Assembly (NCBI GenBank): GCA_020746995.1
Contig: JAGPXD010000001.1
Location: 6,634,001-6,698,000, forward strand
DNA: 64,000 bases
Direction of reading: 5' to 3'
Source of the DNA: Plectosphaerella cucumerina
Taxonomy: Eukaryota; Ascomycota; Sordariomycetes; Glomerellales; Plectosphaerellaceae
Shown here: piece by piece, positions 11,527-22,661 of the stretch
Numbering within the stretch: position 1 is the stretch's first letter
Layout of the letters: every line of letters starts with the position of its first letter
Made by a program: the position numbers and the translations under genes
Notes under the pieces: model-generated
The model's input: the letters and a program-made list of their open reading frames with translations, nothing else
Told to the model about the DNA's origin: nothing
Database searches by the model: none

Positions 11527-14000
11527 CTACATCTCCTTGATGAAGCCAACCTCGATGAGATTGTCATAATCAACATCGAGATCAGCAAGCTTGGCCCTCG
11601 AGTTCTCCCTGATCCAGAGGAACGCCTCCAGACCGATGCGCCTCGCCATCCTGGCAATCGGGTTACGGGATGCACCTTGCCCAATTCTCAGTACCTGCTT
11701 GCCCATGATGTAAACAACCTGAGTTTGCTTGGCCTGGCGCAGAACAGTGATCTCCTCGCGAATCTCTGGGATCAGCTCCTGCTCATCAAACGCCCATGCC
11801 TCGTCACCGACATTCTCGTCAGCATCCTCATGTCCCTGGGGAGGGCTGACACGAGTGATGAACAGCATGAGTTGGTTCATGATCTTCTGCCCAAGATTGG
11901 GCGTCAGAACATCGTCCATGTAGCCGTGGCGCAGCGTCAAACGATAGCACGACGGCATCTCCCTCACCCTGGTGATGACGTAGCGCTCTGATGGCGGAAC
12001 GTAAGGTAGAGAGAGTACGCGCATGTGGAAGAAGACGACAACTTCAGGGCGAGCCTTGAACTTTTGGATGAACTTGGCAAACACCTTGGGCACGGAGTTG
12101 TCGTGCCCCCCGTCCAGCTTGTCGAAAAAGATACCGACCCCAGGGGCAGTCGCGATGTCGCCATGATGAATCTTGGGCGACGGGCGTGGTTTGTCACCCG
12201 CAAAAGTAATTGTTTTCTGACCTGTCGCAAGCGATGAAGCAGGGGAGAGTTGCAGGAGCTGTGAGGGCGCGATGCGGTCTTCGGCCTCGGCGGTCCATTG
12301 TCGCTCCTTGCCCCAACGCCAGAGGACAAAGACGGATGAGAGAATGATGGCCAAGACGACGGTAAACCAGGCACCCTCGGGGACTTTTCGCATGACGGAT
12401 GACATGTATGCGCCGTCCAGTGATACGAAGACAAGGAAGAAGAAGAGGACGACGAGGGATGGGATGCGCCAAATGAGGAGGGCGATGAGGGCGACCATCC
12501 ATGTTGTGATCATCGTGACGGTAATGACGCAGACGCCGTAGGCATGGCCCAGGCTGGTAGTCTGGAAGTTTGATGATTAGTCTGGGCTCGCCTCCCCGAA
12601 GAAATTGATGGAACACTCACATTATTGTAGACCGCAGTAACGATGACTGTGCCGATCATCAAGATCCAATTCGCGAGAGGCATGTAGACCTGGTGGTGGA
12701 AGCGCGAGCTCGTGTGAACCGACTTGATGTGTGGAGAGTAGGACATTCTCATGACCTGCGAGAGCAGCTGGAAAGCGCTGGTGATCATGGCCTGACTCGC
12801 CACAATGGCGGCCATGACGGCAATGACCATGCTGAAGTAAAAGCTGCCCGGAGGAACCGTGTAGAAGAAAGGGTTGGTGAACGCCGTCTCAGTCTCATCG
12901 GCGGCGATGAAGGCGGCTTGGCCAACGTAGGCGAAGATGAGGCAAGGGTATGCGAGGCAAAGCCACGAGATCTGGACGGCGCGCTGGCCGAAGGCGCCAA
13001 GATCGGCAAAGAGGGCCTCCACGCCAGTGAAGGCCAGAAGCAATCCGCCGAGAGACTCCCATCCCGCTCGGCCATTGCGGACCAAGTACAGAAAGGCAAA
13101 ATGAGGGCTGAAAGCCTTGAGAACGGTGTGATCGTGCTTGACCAGGTTGTGAATGCCGCTGCAGAGGTTGAACAGGAGCCAGACGACAACAACCGGTGCG
13201 AAGCTGGTGCCGACCTTGGATGTGCCAAAGGGCTGGACGGCGAAGAGGATGACGATGATTGCGCAGGAGATTCCCACGATCGCGTCTGTGCTCAGGCCTG
13301 GGTCGGCAACCCTGATGCCTTGAACAGCTCCAAGGACCGACTGCGCAGGAGTGAGGATGCCGTCGGCCAAGACGAGAGCCACGCCCAGCATGCCGGTGAT
13401 CTTTAGGGCGACTTGTGCGAACTTGCTGGTCTCGAGGAAGTTGCGGACCCCGTTTCCGACGCGCCTCATGTCTTCAGTGCGGTGACGCTCGAGCATGACG
13501 GTGGAGGATTGCTTCGGGTCTCGGTAGACGATGTTGGCATATCTCGCAAGCAGGGAATAGAGGGCGAATGTTCCGCCTTGTCCATCGTCATCGGCCGAAA
13601 GCACGATGAAGCAGTATTTGACGGTGACGATGAGGGTCAGGGACCAGATGATGATGGACACGGCGCCGACGAGGTCTTCGTGGGACGGCTGGGAGGAGAA
13701 GGTCGAGGAGAAGACATAGAGGGGGCTGGTGCCGATGTCGCCGTAGATGACACCGGTGCTTTGGAAGGTGAGCCATAGGAGGGTGAGGCCTGTGAAGGTC
13801 TGCACGAAAAGTACGGTGAGCATGCAATCACGACTCTGTCTATTATGGCTCTTGGAAGAACGGCTTACCTGCTTTCCCTTGCGCTTCAAGTCATCTTGCG
13901 CGATGTTCCTGGCCTTTTCTTCCTGATCAAGGTCCCAAGTGTCTTCGTCTGGAGGGTTGGCAGCCGGGGAAGCCTCTTCAGGAGGAGTTATCTCGCCCAT
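11527..14000 (-). CDS. HAK/KUP-family potassium transporter
   Basis: High-affinity K+ (K+/H+ symport) transporter of the plasma membrane. Three exons on the minus strand. An intron near 13811-13868 joins KRKGKQ to TFTGLTLLWLTFQSTGVIYGDIGTSPLYV, which contains the family signature GDIGTSPLY. A second intron near 12565-12619 joins VTAVYNN to TTSLGHAYGVCVITVTMITTWMV. About twelve hydrophobic segments follow, including GMLGVALVLADGILTPAQSVLGA with the DGxLTPA motif and LLLAFTGVEALFADLGAFG. The hydrophilic C-terminal region ends GFIKEM. About 785 aa, as expected for fungal HAK1-like proteins. Start at 14000 (MGEITPPEEAS) is the only suitable ATG before the first membrane span. It stands alone with no functional neighbour. 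Confidence 0.9.
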
Positions 14001-15616
14001 GGTGACGCAATATTAGGGGCTCTCTAGGCAGGAAGATGTCCGGAAGAGCAGCAGGGCGTGACAGACAAAGTTCAATCGTCAAAGAGATGGGTTGGAAATT
14101 TCTTCCGCTACGAAGGCTCGACAGATACATGTACCGCCGTCAAGCTGGAAACCCTAGGCCCTCAAGAGGTGGCGCAAAAGATTTTGGAGCCATGTCGGCC
14201 CATCGGCATCCTCATTTCACGATACCCACGAAGAGGCTGACCTCGTCTCCGATATCCCAAGCAAGCTATTGGCCACCAGAACCATTTGCTAAGTCGTACG
14301 ACCACCGGATTCTGGTAGATATGTTGCCTGCGGGCGCTCGAGGACGAGTCTTGCGGGCGTAGAGTCGGGCTGTGAGCGGGATTTATGGAATATCCCACCT
14401 TTCATTGTCTGTCCATGGGACATGCCAACCAATCGCCCTCGTTGCGCGAAGGAAGCGAGAGGGGGGTGCCTGGCGTGCACAAAGTTCATCCGCAACATGG
14501 CCAGCTCGCTTGTGGCAGCTGGGGCATCGGCACATTTCGATGCGGTGTGCATTCCCACCTGCAAGCGGCTCTCTCCCGGACAAAGTCAACCGCCACGGTA
14601 TGGGGTGCATGTCTTGGTCGGTAGAGCTATTCGGCAGAGTCGCCCGATCGGTTACGGTGGAGGCTGTGCCTAACGGTTGAGAAATGTATGAGCAAAATTT
14701 CCCATTCGTTGTCCAACATCCCGCCCTTGGATGACACAACCCCCCTTTCGGAGGTTTGCCGAGGGGGGTTGGGGTGGTTTGTGCAAGGACTGTCAGAAGA
14801 CCTGACCTCCTCTCCAGCTGTGTCAGAAACAGCGGGAGCTCAATGAAGACAAGCGGGGAGAACGCAGACAACAGTCCTTGTCCTCGAGCTGACCGACAAT
14901 CCATTCGACCCTGATCAACTTTGGACGACGCTACGGCCGATCTCCCCCTTGGAGGAAGCCCAAACAAGCTTTTGCCAAGGTGGCTATGTCCGTCTTGACC
15001 CACCCCCTTCCAGGCCACGCCCCTGACCCCTGTCGTTCGAGTCTCCCGCGGCAACGGCCGGCTTGTCACCTGTGTGGGATTCTCCCGCGTGTTTGCAGCC
15101 AACGGACGCCTGCAGCACCAGATGGATGTGACAGATCATAATCCATGTGGAAGGATTCACAGGTCAGCAATGTCCGGATCGCTCGGAACCTTTCCGGTTT
15201 CCGGTTGATCAAAACTTGGTCATGGAAATGCACAGCTCCCGCTCTTATTGAGGCGCCTAAGACGCCGGGCGATGTGAGGGGTATGCTTAGCCGCGTTTTG
15301 GTGGTCTCGTGCCAAGGGTTGATCGGGTTTGCTCGCATGGGATGACGGACGGTTCCTGGTCTCGCAGCGGCCGTAACCGAGAGGCAACCCTTCTGCAAGG
15401 CTTGTACCCCCCACCCCCGGGACCCGGACTTGAGGAGAACCCCCAGGACGGACAGGCGCAGTTGACTTCCAGGCTGCGACAGGGAGCAAGCACTCTTTGC
15501 CCTGCAAGCTCCATTGGCGGATTGCCATCGAATCTGACGAGCACGAACTGGCACTTTGCACGACTGGTGGATGGATTCAAAATCAGTTCTTCTCTCGATT
15601 GCTCGACCATCCATTA
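14001..15616. other. intergenic, 1.6 kb
   Basis: It holds the upstream region of the HAK gene and the 3' flank of the Ecl1-like gene. The only marked structure is a strong inverted repeat at 14737-14771, listed separately. Open frames on both strands look spurious. Confidence 0.5.
14737..14771. repeat. perfect 10-bp inverted repeat (hairpin)
   Basis: CAACCCCCCT (14737-14746) and AGGGGGGTTG (14762-14771) are exact reverse complements. An inner CGG/CCG pair (14749-14751 with 14759-14761) extends the stem after a two-base bulge, leaving a 7-base loop. It lies about 740 bp upstream of the HAK start and 850 bp beyond the end of the Ecl1-like gene. Confidence 0.6.
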
Positions 15617-16212
15617 TCAAAATCGCCAAACGCTATTCAAGTTAGACGTCGTGATCAATGGTGTGGTCCGTGATGGCGATGCTCGCGGAACAAAGTCCTG
15701 TCGTGTTGTGGTCGTCATGGAGAGGATGGGAAAGTAACGCGTGGTATTGACAGCCACTGGAGATGAAGACTGCGAGGTCCCGGCCTTGTCCATGTCCCTG
15801 CAGCTGTTCCGTGTCATCAATCCGAAGGCAAAACCTCGCCGAAACCAAGGGCTTACTTCTCAGAGCAGTAGAGAAACATGTGGTCATGAGGAATGAACTC
15901 CTTGTCGCAAGTCGAGCTATCAGATCCATCCATGTTAGTGTCCTGTGATTTATGGCCAAGGGTTTCGTACCAAACGTTCGGGAAAACATCTTCATCATCA
16001 CCGGCCAAGTCATGCGTTTCAGGCTGCTGGCTATCTCGAGATTTGCGAGACTTTGAGACAATGTATCGACGTCTCTTCGGAATCCCCATGGGATGAGCGG
16101 TGAGCTGCCTGGATCTTTCCGTGGTGCCTGGGGCTTGCATCGTTGACCTGAGCGAGAAAAGTCTGTGGTCTTGGATGATTGTTCGAGGTCGACGGCGAAG
16201 CGCATGAGGCAT
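15617..16212 (-). CDS. Ecl1/2/3-type zinc-binding small protein (life-span regulatory family)
   Basis: Three short exons hide this gene: 16212-15971, 15916-15857 and 15803-15617, with introns of 54 nt (GTACGA...GATAG) and 53 nt (GTAAGC...AACAG). Spliced, the frame gives PNVCSTCDKEFIPHDHMF followed by LYCSENCRDMDKA. This is a CX2C...CX3C zinc-ligand set as in Ecl1-family stress and chronological life-span regulators, where YCS(E/Q)xC is the signature. Without splicing, each exon looks like noise, and the first cysteine exists only after intron 1 is removed. The N-terminus is basic (GIPKRRRYIVSKSRKSRD) and the C-terminus Ser/Thr-rich. Start is uncertain: MPHALRRRP at 16212 (162 aa) or MQAPGTTERS at 16140 (138 aa). 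Role in nutrient or stress response is inferred from the family. Confidence 0.7.
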
Positions 16213-17248
16213 TGACTTGGAATCAGCGACACCTTATGTTCACCCGAACAGCTCAATTGCACTCAGGGTAACACGGCATGGAGCAAGGGCTGTTGCCTCG
16301 AATCTCCCAAGAAAACTTTACTTCCTGCATACCCAAGTGGTCTCACGTTCTCTTCACTCGATTCTCTCACATGCCCGACTTCTTCCAGGCGCGCTCGGTG
16401 TCCTCCAACCTGTAGCTACCACTGCACACATCTGCTGCTCCGCAGTCGCTGCAGTTCAATTTCTTTGACGTAAATGCACCGAAATGCCTTGGCTCCTCCC
16501 AGCCAGAAATGGCCAAGAAATCACTGCCGGAACAGACCTTTTGCCGCCAGCGCTACTCCGGGGGCCAAACTCCCCCGGATGCTGCCCCTCTCGCGTGCAT
16601 CGACAGCTGAGATAACGACACACCCCCATCAGACATGTCCCTGCGGAATTCCATCCCTGAGCCATGGCCTTGTCTGAGTAGCACGGGGGTTTCTTGTTTC
16701 CTGAATCCGCTCTAGGTGGCACGGATTACCCTCTCCATGACCCCTCACTTTGACCGTCATTTCGTTGCTGAGTCTGCGCCTCGAAAAGCGGGCGTTCGAT
16801 GCGCCATTTCGCCCATTGGACTGCCCCTGAAACCTGACAGGTACGTCGGCTGTCCACCAAGCCAGTCACTCGCGCGCATCACGGGTGAAGCATCTACAAC
16901 ATAGTCGAGTATCGTGAAGAACTCGTGAAATGCGGTCACGAGCACGACTCAATCCCCTCCCGCGCACGCGCCTGTGCCGTGTCGAACTTGGTGCAGGCTG
17001 CCTCTCGAGTCGTTAGGAGCACGAGGACATTGAGTGTACCGAGGGAGCAATCCCCCTCGCAAACGGAGAGGCCCTGCGCCCCTTCCTTTGAAATTTACTA
17101 TCCGTACGCAAGTTGCTGTTCCATACTCGTGCTGTTTCTGAATTAAAAGGCCTCTGTGCTCCCTGTGGTTGAGCAGCTTTGATGCACCAGACCTCCAATT
17201 TCCCAATTCACTGCCATTTCTCCCAGCTTTCAAACCCCAAACTCCCTC
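16213..17248. other. intergenic, 1.0 kb
   Basis: It lies between the 5' end of the minus-strand Ecl1-like gene and the plus-strand GNAT gene, so it holds both promoters. I see no RNA gene or repeat. Confidence 0.5.
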
Positions 17249-18078
17249 ATGTACTCAGAAAAAGAGCCCGCGCGTATTCGCCGCGCCACCCTTGATGACA
17301 TTGATGCCATCGCCGACGTGGTTCTGGCATCCCTTGCCAGCGACCCGTCCTGGAAGATCATGATCCCCTACGGTTTCCACAAGGACGCAACCTACAGGCA
17401 GTATGCCAGAGATATCCTCATGCGCCATCTCGCCCCAGAAAGCTTCGACTCTCTGGTGTTGGTCGCAGAGTGCCCAAGCAAAGGGTCGTACACCATCGTG
17501 TCCGTGGCCGTATGGAACACGACGCATTCGCGGTACCACGATGCCTGGCGGAAATGTAAGCTCTGGCAAAACCCATCTCCTGTGCGCCACGATGAACAGG
17601 CACTGACTTGATATCGACAGCTTGCTCGACATTGTGCGACATGGACGACGTCGTGCCTACCATTCCACCCGAATCCCACGACAGCGTCGTCGACAAGCTC
17701 ACGGCTCTCAGCGCCGCCATTGCCTTCAGCCAGAAACAGCACTTTGAGCAATTCGAGCCATACGTCTACCTCGAAGTTCTCGCCACCCACCCCGCACATC
17801 GCGGGCAGGGATACGCGAAAGCCCTCTGTGCCGTGGGTGTCGACTCTGCACAGAAGCGCAGCTTGGCAGTCGCCGCTCTGACGAGCTCCCGGGGCTACAT
17901 CTTCTTTTCTGGCATGGCGTTTGGGGATCTGGGATGCGTGTCACTGCGTGGGTCAAACTGCTCACGGGACGATTGCATGCTGAAGGCCATGATATTGCAT
18001 CCGCAGCAGAAGAGGAGGAGGTCGTCCGTGATCAACTCATTCCTTTCTTACGTTTCTCTGGGTAATTCGAGTCAATAA
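17249..18078 (+). CDS. GNAT-family N-acetyltransferase
   Basis: Acetyl-CoA-dependent N-acetyltransferase of unknown substrate. Two exons: 17249-17555 and 17621-18078 (intron GTAAGC...GACAG, 65 nt); 254 aa. The N-terminal IRRATLDDIDAIADVVLASL is the usual beta1-alpha1 of GNAT proteins. The acetyl-CoA-binding segment is YLEVLATHPAHRGQGYAKAL, containing the R-G-Q-G-Y pyrophosphate loop. The helix VDKLTALSAAIAFSQKQHF precedes it. The C-terminal strand SSRGYIFFSGMAFGDLGCV matches the fungal subgroup of small-molecule GNATs. No signal peptide. It has no evident pathway neighbour. The splice is supported by frame continuity (RKSCSTLCDMDD). Confidence 0.85.
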
Positions 18079-18315
18079 CAATACTTTTGCCTCTCGAATA
18101 TATGCCGGCCACATCATGTCTCGCAGTTCTCGGTGTTAAGTAGGCATGCGAGATGACCTCGCCTGGATCATGTTCACCTTGTTCTCATTGCCTCCGTGAC
18201 GCTAGGTAAATGAAAGGCCCTGGTATTGCTCTCGTCCCCTCCATTTCTCTACAGGGACCCCCGCTGTCTGGTGATTCCCAGTCACCTTGCGTCTAATGCC
18301 AAAGTAATGACAAGT

Positions 18316-19814
18316 TCACCATTCGCAGAAGACACCGCGTATAAAATACTTGACATGAATGTCATGGTATTCCATGGGGTTGTAGAGAGTGCTCACTCTG
18401 AAGTCGCATTTTTCTCGAAGTCTTTCCAGCGTTTTCCTGGAGGCTGCACTCTCCGGAGCGACCAACGGTGCTGTGCAGTGCGGAAGGGTCACGGACTTCA
18501 ACTTCTTGAACTGAGCGACAAAGTCGGTGTTGTCTAGCTCTGCTTCAAATGCGCTGAGAATGTCCTTTTGTTCCCATAGGTAGTCGACTGATATCGGGAA
18601 GTCGTCTGCCAGTACGAGGTTCTCAATTTGGCGGGGAAGGATCGTGCTGATGGAACCAGGTGTGAGCTGCGTGAAAGCTCCGAACCCCATGCCGGCGACG
18701 AAAGCAAATGGAAGCCAGAGACTCTTGATGTTGGGTAGCAGTTTCAACGCCGACAGTGATCCTTTAATGATGATGGGAAACTGTCGTGTGTCCATCCAGG
18801 TAGCCCAGTCTCGACGCTTTTCCCGGGTAGCGTCGATCCTCAAATCGACGAGCGTCTTTCTGCACGGTGCAGCGACAATTGCTGCTACAATCTCGTCGAG
18901 ATCCACCTCGTAGAAGTTGAGAGGGATATCGAATACGGGATGGTAGAGCCACTTGTATCGGAACGACTGAAGGGGCGGACAGGCGGCCAAATTTCCCGCA
19001 GACCTCGATGCTCCCGAACCCTGTGTAGCTTGAGTGATGTGAGCTTCAAGGACGATGGAGCTGTGGACATCGGCCAAGAGAACCCGTCGCTGTTCGGAAC
19101 GGAGATGGAAAGAGTTTGAAGGTTTGGCAAGTAGAAGAGGCTCAGTACGGAGTTGCCGTCTCTTGTGAAGTTCTCTTTGTTGCCATGTAGGTTTGGCTCA
19201 ATCAAGACATGGCGAAGACGCTCAAATCGTTGAGCATTGTTTTGGAGACTGGCAGAAAGTGTTTGCTGGAACATTTTGGCCAGAAACTGCCATTTGCCCG
19301 AGGCCTCGAAGCTTGCGAAGACGATCTCCTTGATGTTCGGGGACAAGGCGACAATGAGAGCCATGATGCTGTCTGCGTTGCCCTTGAGAATAGAGGTCAT
19401 CCAGTTGTTGATGTTCTCCGTAGGCACGCGAGCTGAAGTGATCAGTGCATTTCGCAGTTTGATCGAATCCAGTTCTGCAGACTGAACAGGGCATGTATGA
19501 ACCAGCTTGGGCCGACTGTGATCAAACGCCCAAGAGGTCCCTCGACCCTTTCTCTTGCATTCCTCGTGAGTGATTTTGATGGTTTGGATGTATTTTGCCA
19601 GCTCTGGTCGGTCGAGGAGGGTCCGGAGCATGTGCAGTATTTTCGGACTTTTGGGCGACTTTGGTAGCCAGACGAACTCAGTGTCTGTGTAGAGTGCATC
19701 GATGGCTGGTAGGTGGAGGCTGGAATTGGTTCTAGCGGAAGAGACAAGATCCAGAGGGCTCAGCCAAGCCATGATGGCATGCTGCATCTCCCTGGGAAGC
19801 GGAAGAAGTTGCAT
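18316..19814 (-). pseudogene. F-box protein gene with a one-base frame break
   Basis: Two overlapping minus-strand frames form one F-box gene. The 5' frame starts at 19814 with MQLLPLPREMQHAIMAWL, an F-box beginning, and runs through LTSLKLHRVREHRGLREI. The 3' frame then takes over with LAACPPLQSFRYKWLYHP, about 140 residues of LRR-like sequence and the stop at 18316. The pattern ...REI-LAACPPLQSF.YKW is the usual continuous sequence of such fungal proteins. The switch sits at the AAATTT tract around 18989-18994, where one missing base explains it. No GT-AG pair gives an intron of believable size there. The rest is free of stops, so the break is either very recent or an assembly error. A complete protein would be about 500 aa. 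Confidence 0.65.
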
Positions 19815-20391
19815 TTTCGCCGTGAAGTGGAACCATGCCGGAACAAGACGGGATGAAATGGCTGTTGTTTGGATAGAAGAAGATGAGGAGTAATTGGGAA
19901 CGGGCCCGGAGGTTGAGAGGATGAAAGACGGAGGAAGAGACGACCGGGTTCAATGTTGGCTTCAGGCCTGAGTATGAATACCTGTAAGGTAGGTAGGTGG
20001 TAAGTAGGTAGCTAGGTCCCCCGCCGGAAGCGAGCTGATCAAAGTGAATGTGCAAGCTGTCCAAAATAGGGCTAGTGCCACTTCACAGAGATGGAAGTTG
20101 CCCGAGTAAACGTTTGGAAGGAAGGGCAATGCTGTGATGCTTGCTTCTGAAAAGTACCGAGGATCTGCAAGCAAATGAAAAAGTCGATGTGGTGCTGTGC
20201 AGGCTGCGTGTTTGTACAATCATCCTCACGGAAGGTCCTCCCTGCGCGACCAGCGTGATCATCATACTGATTTCCAAAAGAAACCCGGGTTAGAGGACGG
20301 AATGTTGAAGCAAACGTTGAAGTCAAAATCAATTGATGCTAGCCCCGTCCTGCTGCAGCAAGCATGATTGAGCACTGAGTGACCAGATTCC
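19815..20391. other. intergenic with GGTA microsatellite
   Basis: It holds the promoter of the F-box gene and the 3' flank of the sugar-transporter gene. A short imperfect GGTA/GTAG repeat lies at about 19984-20016. No gene is supported. Confidence 0.5.
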
Positions 20392-22122
20392 CTACTCCAG
20401 TTGCTCGTTGCCGTCAATCTTGTGGCTTTCAAACCTCCATGCCGGGATCTTCTGCTCAAACATGATATCCAGCTCTTCGTAGGTGCGGCCCTTGGTTCCG
20501 GGGACGTCGAAGTACAGCAGTGCCAAGTACAGCACCGCCTGCACAAAGAAGATCCAGCCAATATTGCCACCAAGGTTCAGCTGATCGGCGTTGAACAGAT
20601 ACGGAAGAATGATCTGCCAGATGGTACTGCTGATGGCAGACCAGCCTTGGCCCAGGCCCATCGACTTGGATCGGAGCTGAGTGGCCGAAGTCTCGCCAGC
20701 GATAGCGTTAGAAGCGCCGACCGCTGGACCGTAGGAAAGCGAGGTGATCAGGAGCGCCATGCCAATGATGGTCATGTTGGTCTCGGTCCGCGCCATGGTG
20801 CCCATCACGCCCATGATAAGGAACATGGCGGCGCAGAACGCTACACCAATGAAGGTGAGCAGGCGGTGACGGATATGCATCATGAGGAAGATGTTGAAAA
20901 GAGCAGACACAACGCCCAAACTGATGCCGATCTGCACCAGCTTGACGACCGTGTGACTGTCGAGGCCAGTCTGGTTGAGGAAGTAGGGCGCGTTGGAGGC
21001 AATGACCGAGCCGACAACCACGGGCATGTAGAAGCAGATGACAATGATGCGTGTGCGACGCAGGTTGGTGCCGCGGAAAAGCTCGGCCCAGGAGGTCTTT
21101 TGGGCGTTGAGACGGCGCTCGGCCTCGATGGTGTGCTGGATCTGGACGAGACGGGCCTCGATGTCCTCGCGGCCGTTGGAAAGACGGACGAGAGACTTGC
21201 GGGCCTTGTCGTGGTGAGACTTCATGACGAGCCAGTAGGGGGATTCAGGCATGAAGTAAAGTCCTGCTGCCAGCGCGGCAGGGAAAGCCCAGCCTCCCGC
21301 GAAGATGACTCGGAAGGAGGACTGGTCCATGATGGAAATGCGGCTGAAGGTGGAAGCAACGGCAATGAGCATTCCGAGGTTCTTAATCGCGTCAGCTATT
21401 GTTTTCTTTGTGTTTGATGTAGGGACTTACCATCATGATGGTGTTTGCCGAAAGCGCAATGCCACGCATGGGAAGAGGGGCGACTTCCGAAAGGTACGTT
21501 TGAGTCGCGGCGAGGATGAGGCCGATGGAGAAACCAGTCAGGATCTTGCCGCCCAGGAACAACCCGGGTGTGTGAGCCACGTAAGTGACACCGATTCCGG
21601 CGGAGGAGGTGAAGATCGCGGCGAGGAAGACCGAGCGACGGCCGAACCAGTCTTGAAGTACACCGGCTGTGACTGAGCCGACCATCGTCATGACGTTGTA
21701 TGTAGCGTTCCATGCGGATTGCCAGTAGGCAGGAATGATAAGGGTTCCGTTGACTTCCGAGGCGAATGTCATTCTGTTGAGTAGTGTGGTCAGTAGAGGG
21801 ATCTCAGGGAGTACAGGGAAAGCGACTTTGACTTACTGGAATGCCGGCATGGCCAGACAGATGGAAAGAGCCAAGTTCTCGTAGCCCACCATCATGGAGC
21901 CAACTAGAAAGTTGTGAGACAAAGCTGATGAACAGATCAGTGCAAGCGAGACTTACTGTTTGCATACAAAGTCCACAGGACGATCTTTGGGTTCGCAACC
22001 ATGCACTGCCATGCGGTCATTTCCTCGTCCGAAGGCACTGCAATGATCTCCTGGTGGTCGACATTCGCCTTGTCGGCGCTGAGAGCCAGCTCTTTGCCGT
22101 CGTTGCTGCGATCCGATCCCAT
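20392..22122 (-). CDS. MFS sugar transporter (maltose/alpha-glucoside permease type)
   Basis: Plasma-membrane sugar/H+ symporter of the fungal sugar porter family. Four exons: MGSDRSNDGKELAL... (from 22122), a short exon with VGYENLALSICLAMPAF, an exon with SAWNATYNVMTMVGSVTAGVLQDWFGRRSVFLAAI, and a long exon from about 21372 to the stop at 20392. Sugar-porter signatures are present: D-x-x-GRR after TM2, YLSEVAPLPMRGIALS after TM4, and PESPYWLVMK at the start of the central loop. The second half has GPAVGASNAIAGETSATQLRSKS and the end-loop ETKG variant PGTKGRTYEELDIMFE. About 515 aa. It lies beside the alpha/beta hydrolase gene and has an upstream CGG-N5-CCG site shared with two other cluster promoters, which suggests it belongs to the catabolic cluster. 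Confidence 0.9.
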
Positions 22123-22661
22123 AGTGGATGTTCTTGTTGATGTTCCAGGGCTGTTGTGGAAAACGTGCTGATCAACCTCCTTTGGAAGAATGGGGGACTG
22201 CAATGGAGAGAACGGTCTCGAAGGATGATCAAGGTTGAAGCCAAGATATATTCAAATCGTCTTGCAGCCCTTGTGTTGCTTGGCGTGACCTGACGAGGAG
22301 AGGCGGTTGTCTGACACAAACGTGGTTGACATGGGGGTGGACCGTGCTGCCTCGTCCGGAAATTCCGACCCTCCCCCTATCCGCGGGGACCCCACGAAGT
22401 GCCACGCAACCCCGAACCACCATCATGTGCATGGGTGATCTCAAGCCGAGCCGGGGATTGTCAATGTCGAAACCAATAGGAGTGCTCACCTGAACGTGTC
22501 AAATCGCCGACACGTCTCGAAATGGATATGCCTGGCCCGACCCCTTCGGCCGAGGTGAGCCACACGCAACAGGAACGCCCACCGGACAGTCAACATCACA
22601 GAACCTGAGAGCAGTCCCGGCGAACGAATTGACTAAGGTGCGCTAGCAATTTGACTTGAGC
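22123..22661. other. intergenic: promoter of sugar transporter
   Basis: Upstream region of the minus-strand transporter and 3' flank of the alpha/beta hydrolase. It contains the CGGAAATTCCG site listed separately and several runs of C or G of four to five bases. No gene is supported. Confidence 0.5.
22357..22367. promoter_or_regulatory. CGG-N5-CCG site, copy 1
   Basis: CGGAAATTCCG, an everted-arm half-site pair of the type bound by dimeric Zn2Cys6 proteins, lies about 235 bp upstream of the sugar-transporter start. It matches CGGRRATTCCG together with copies at 23952 and 29948. Confidence 0.5.

Noticed and set aside
12693..13406. plus-strand frame opposite the HAK/KUP gene
   Set aside because: Antisense shadow; no domain, and the minus strand is a clear K+ transporter.
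18960..19010. A very short intron to explain the frame change in the F-box gene
   Set aside because: The only GT...AG pairs that would fit are under 20 nt, far below fungal intron minima.
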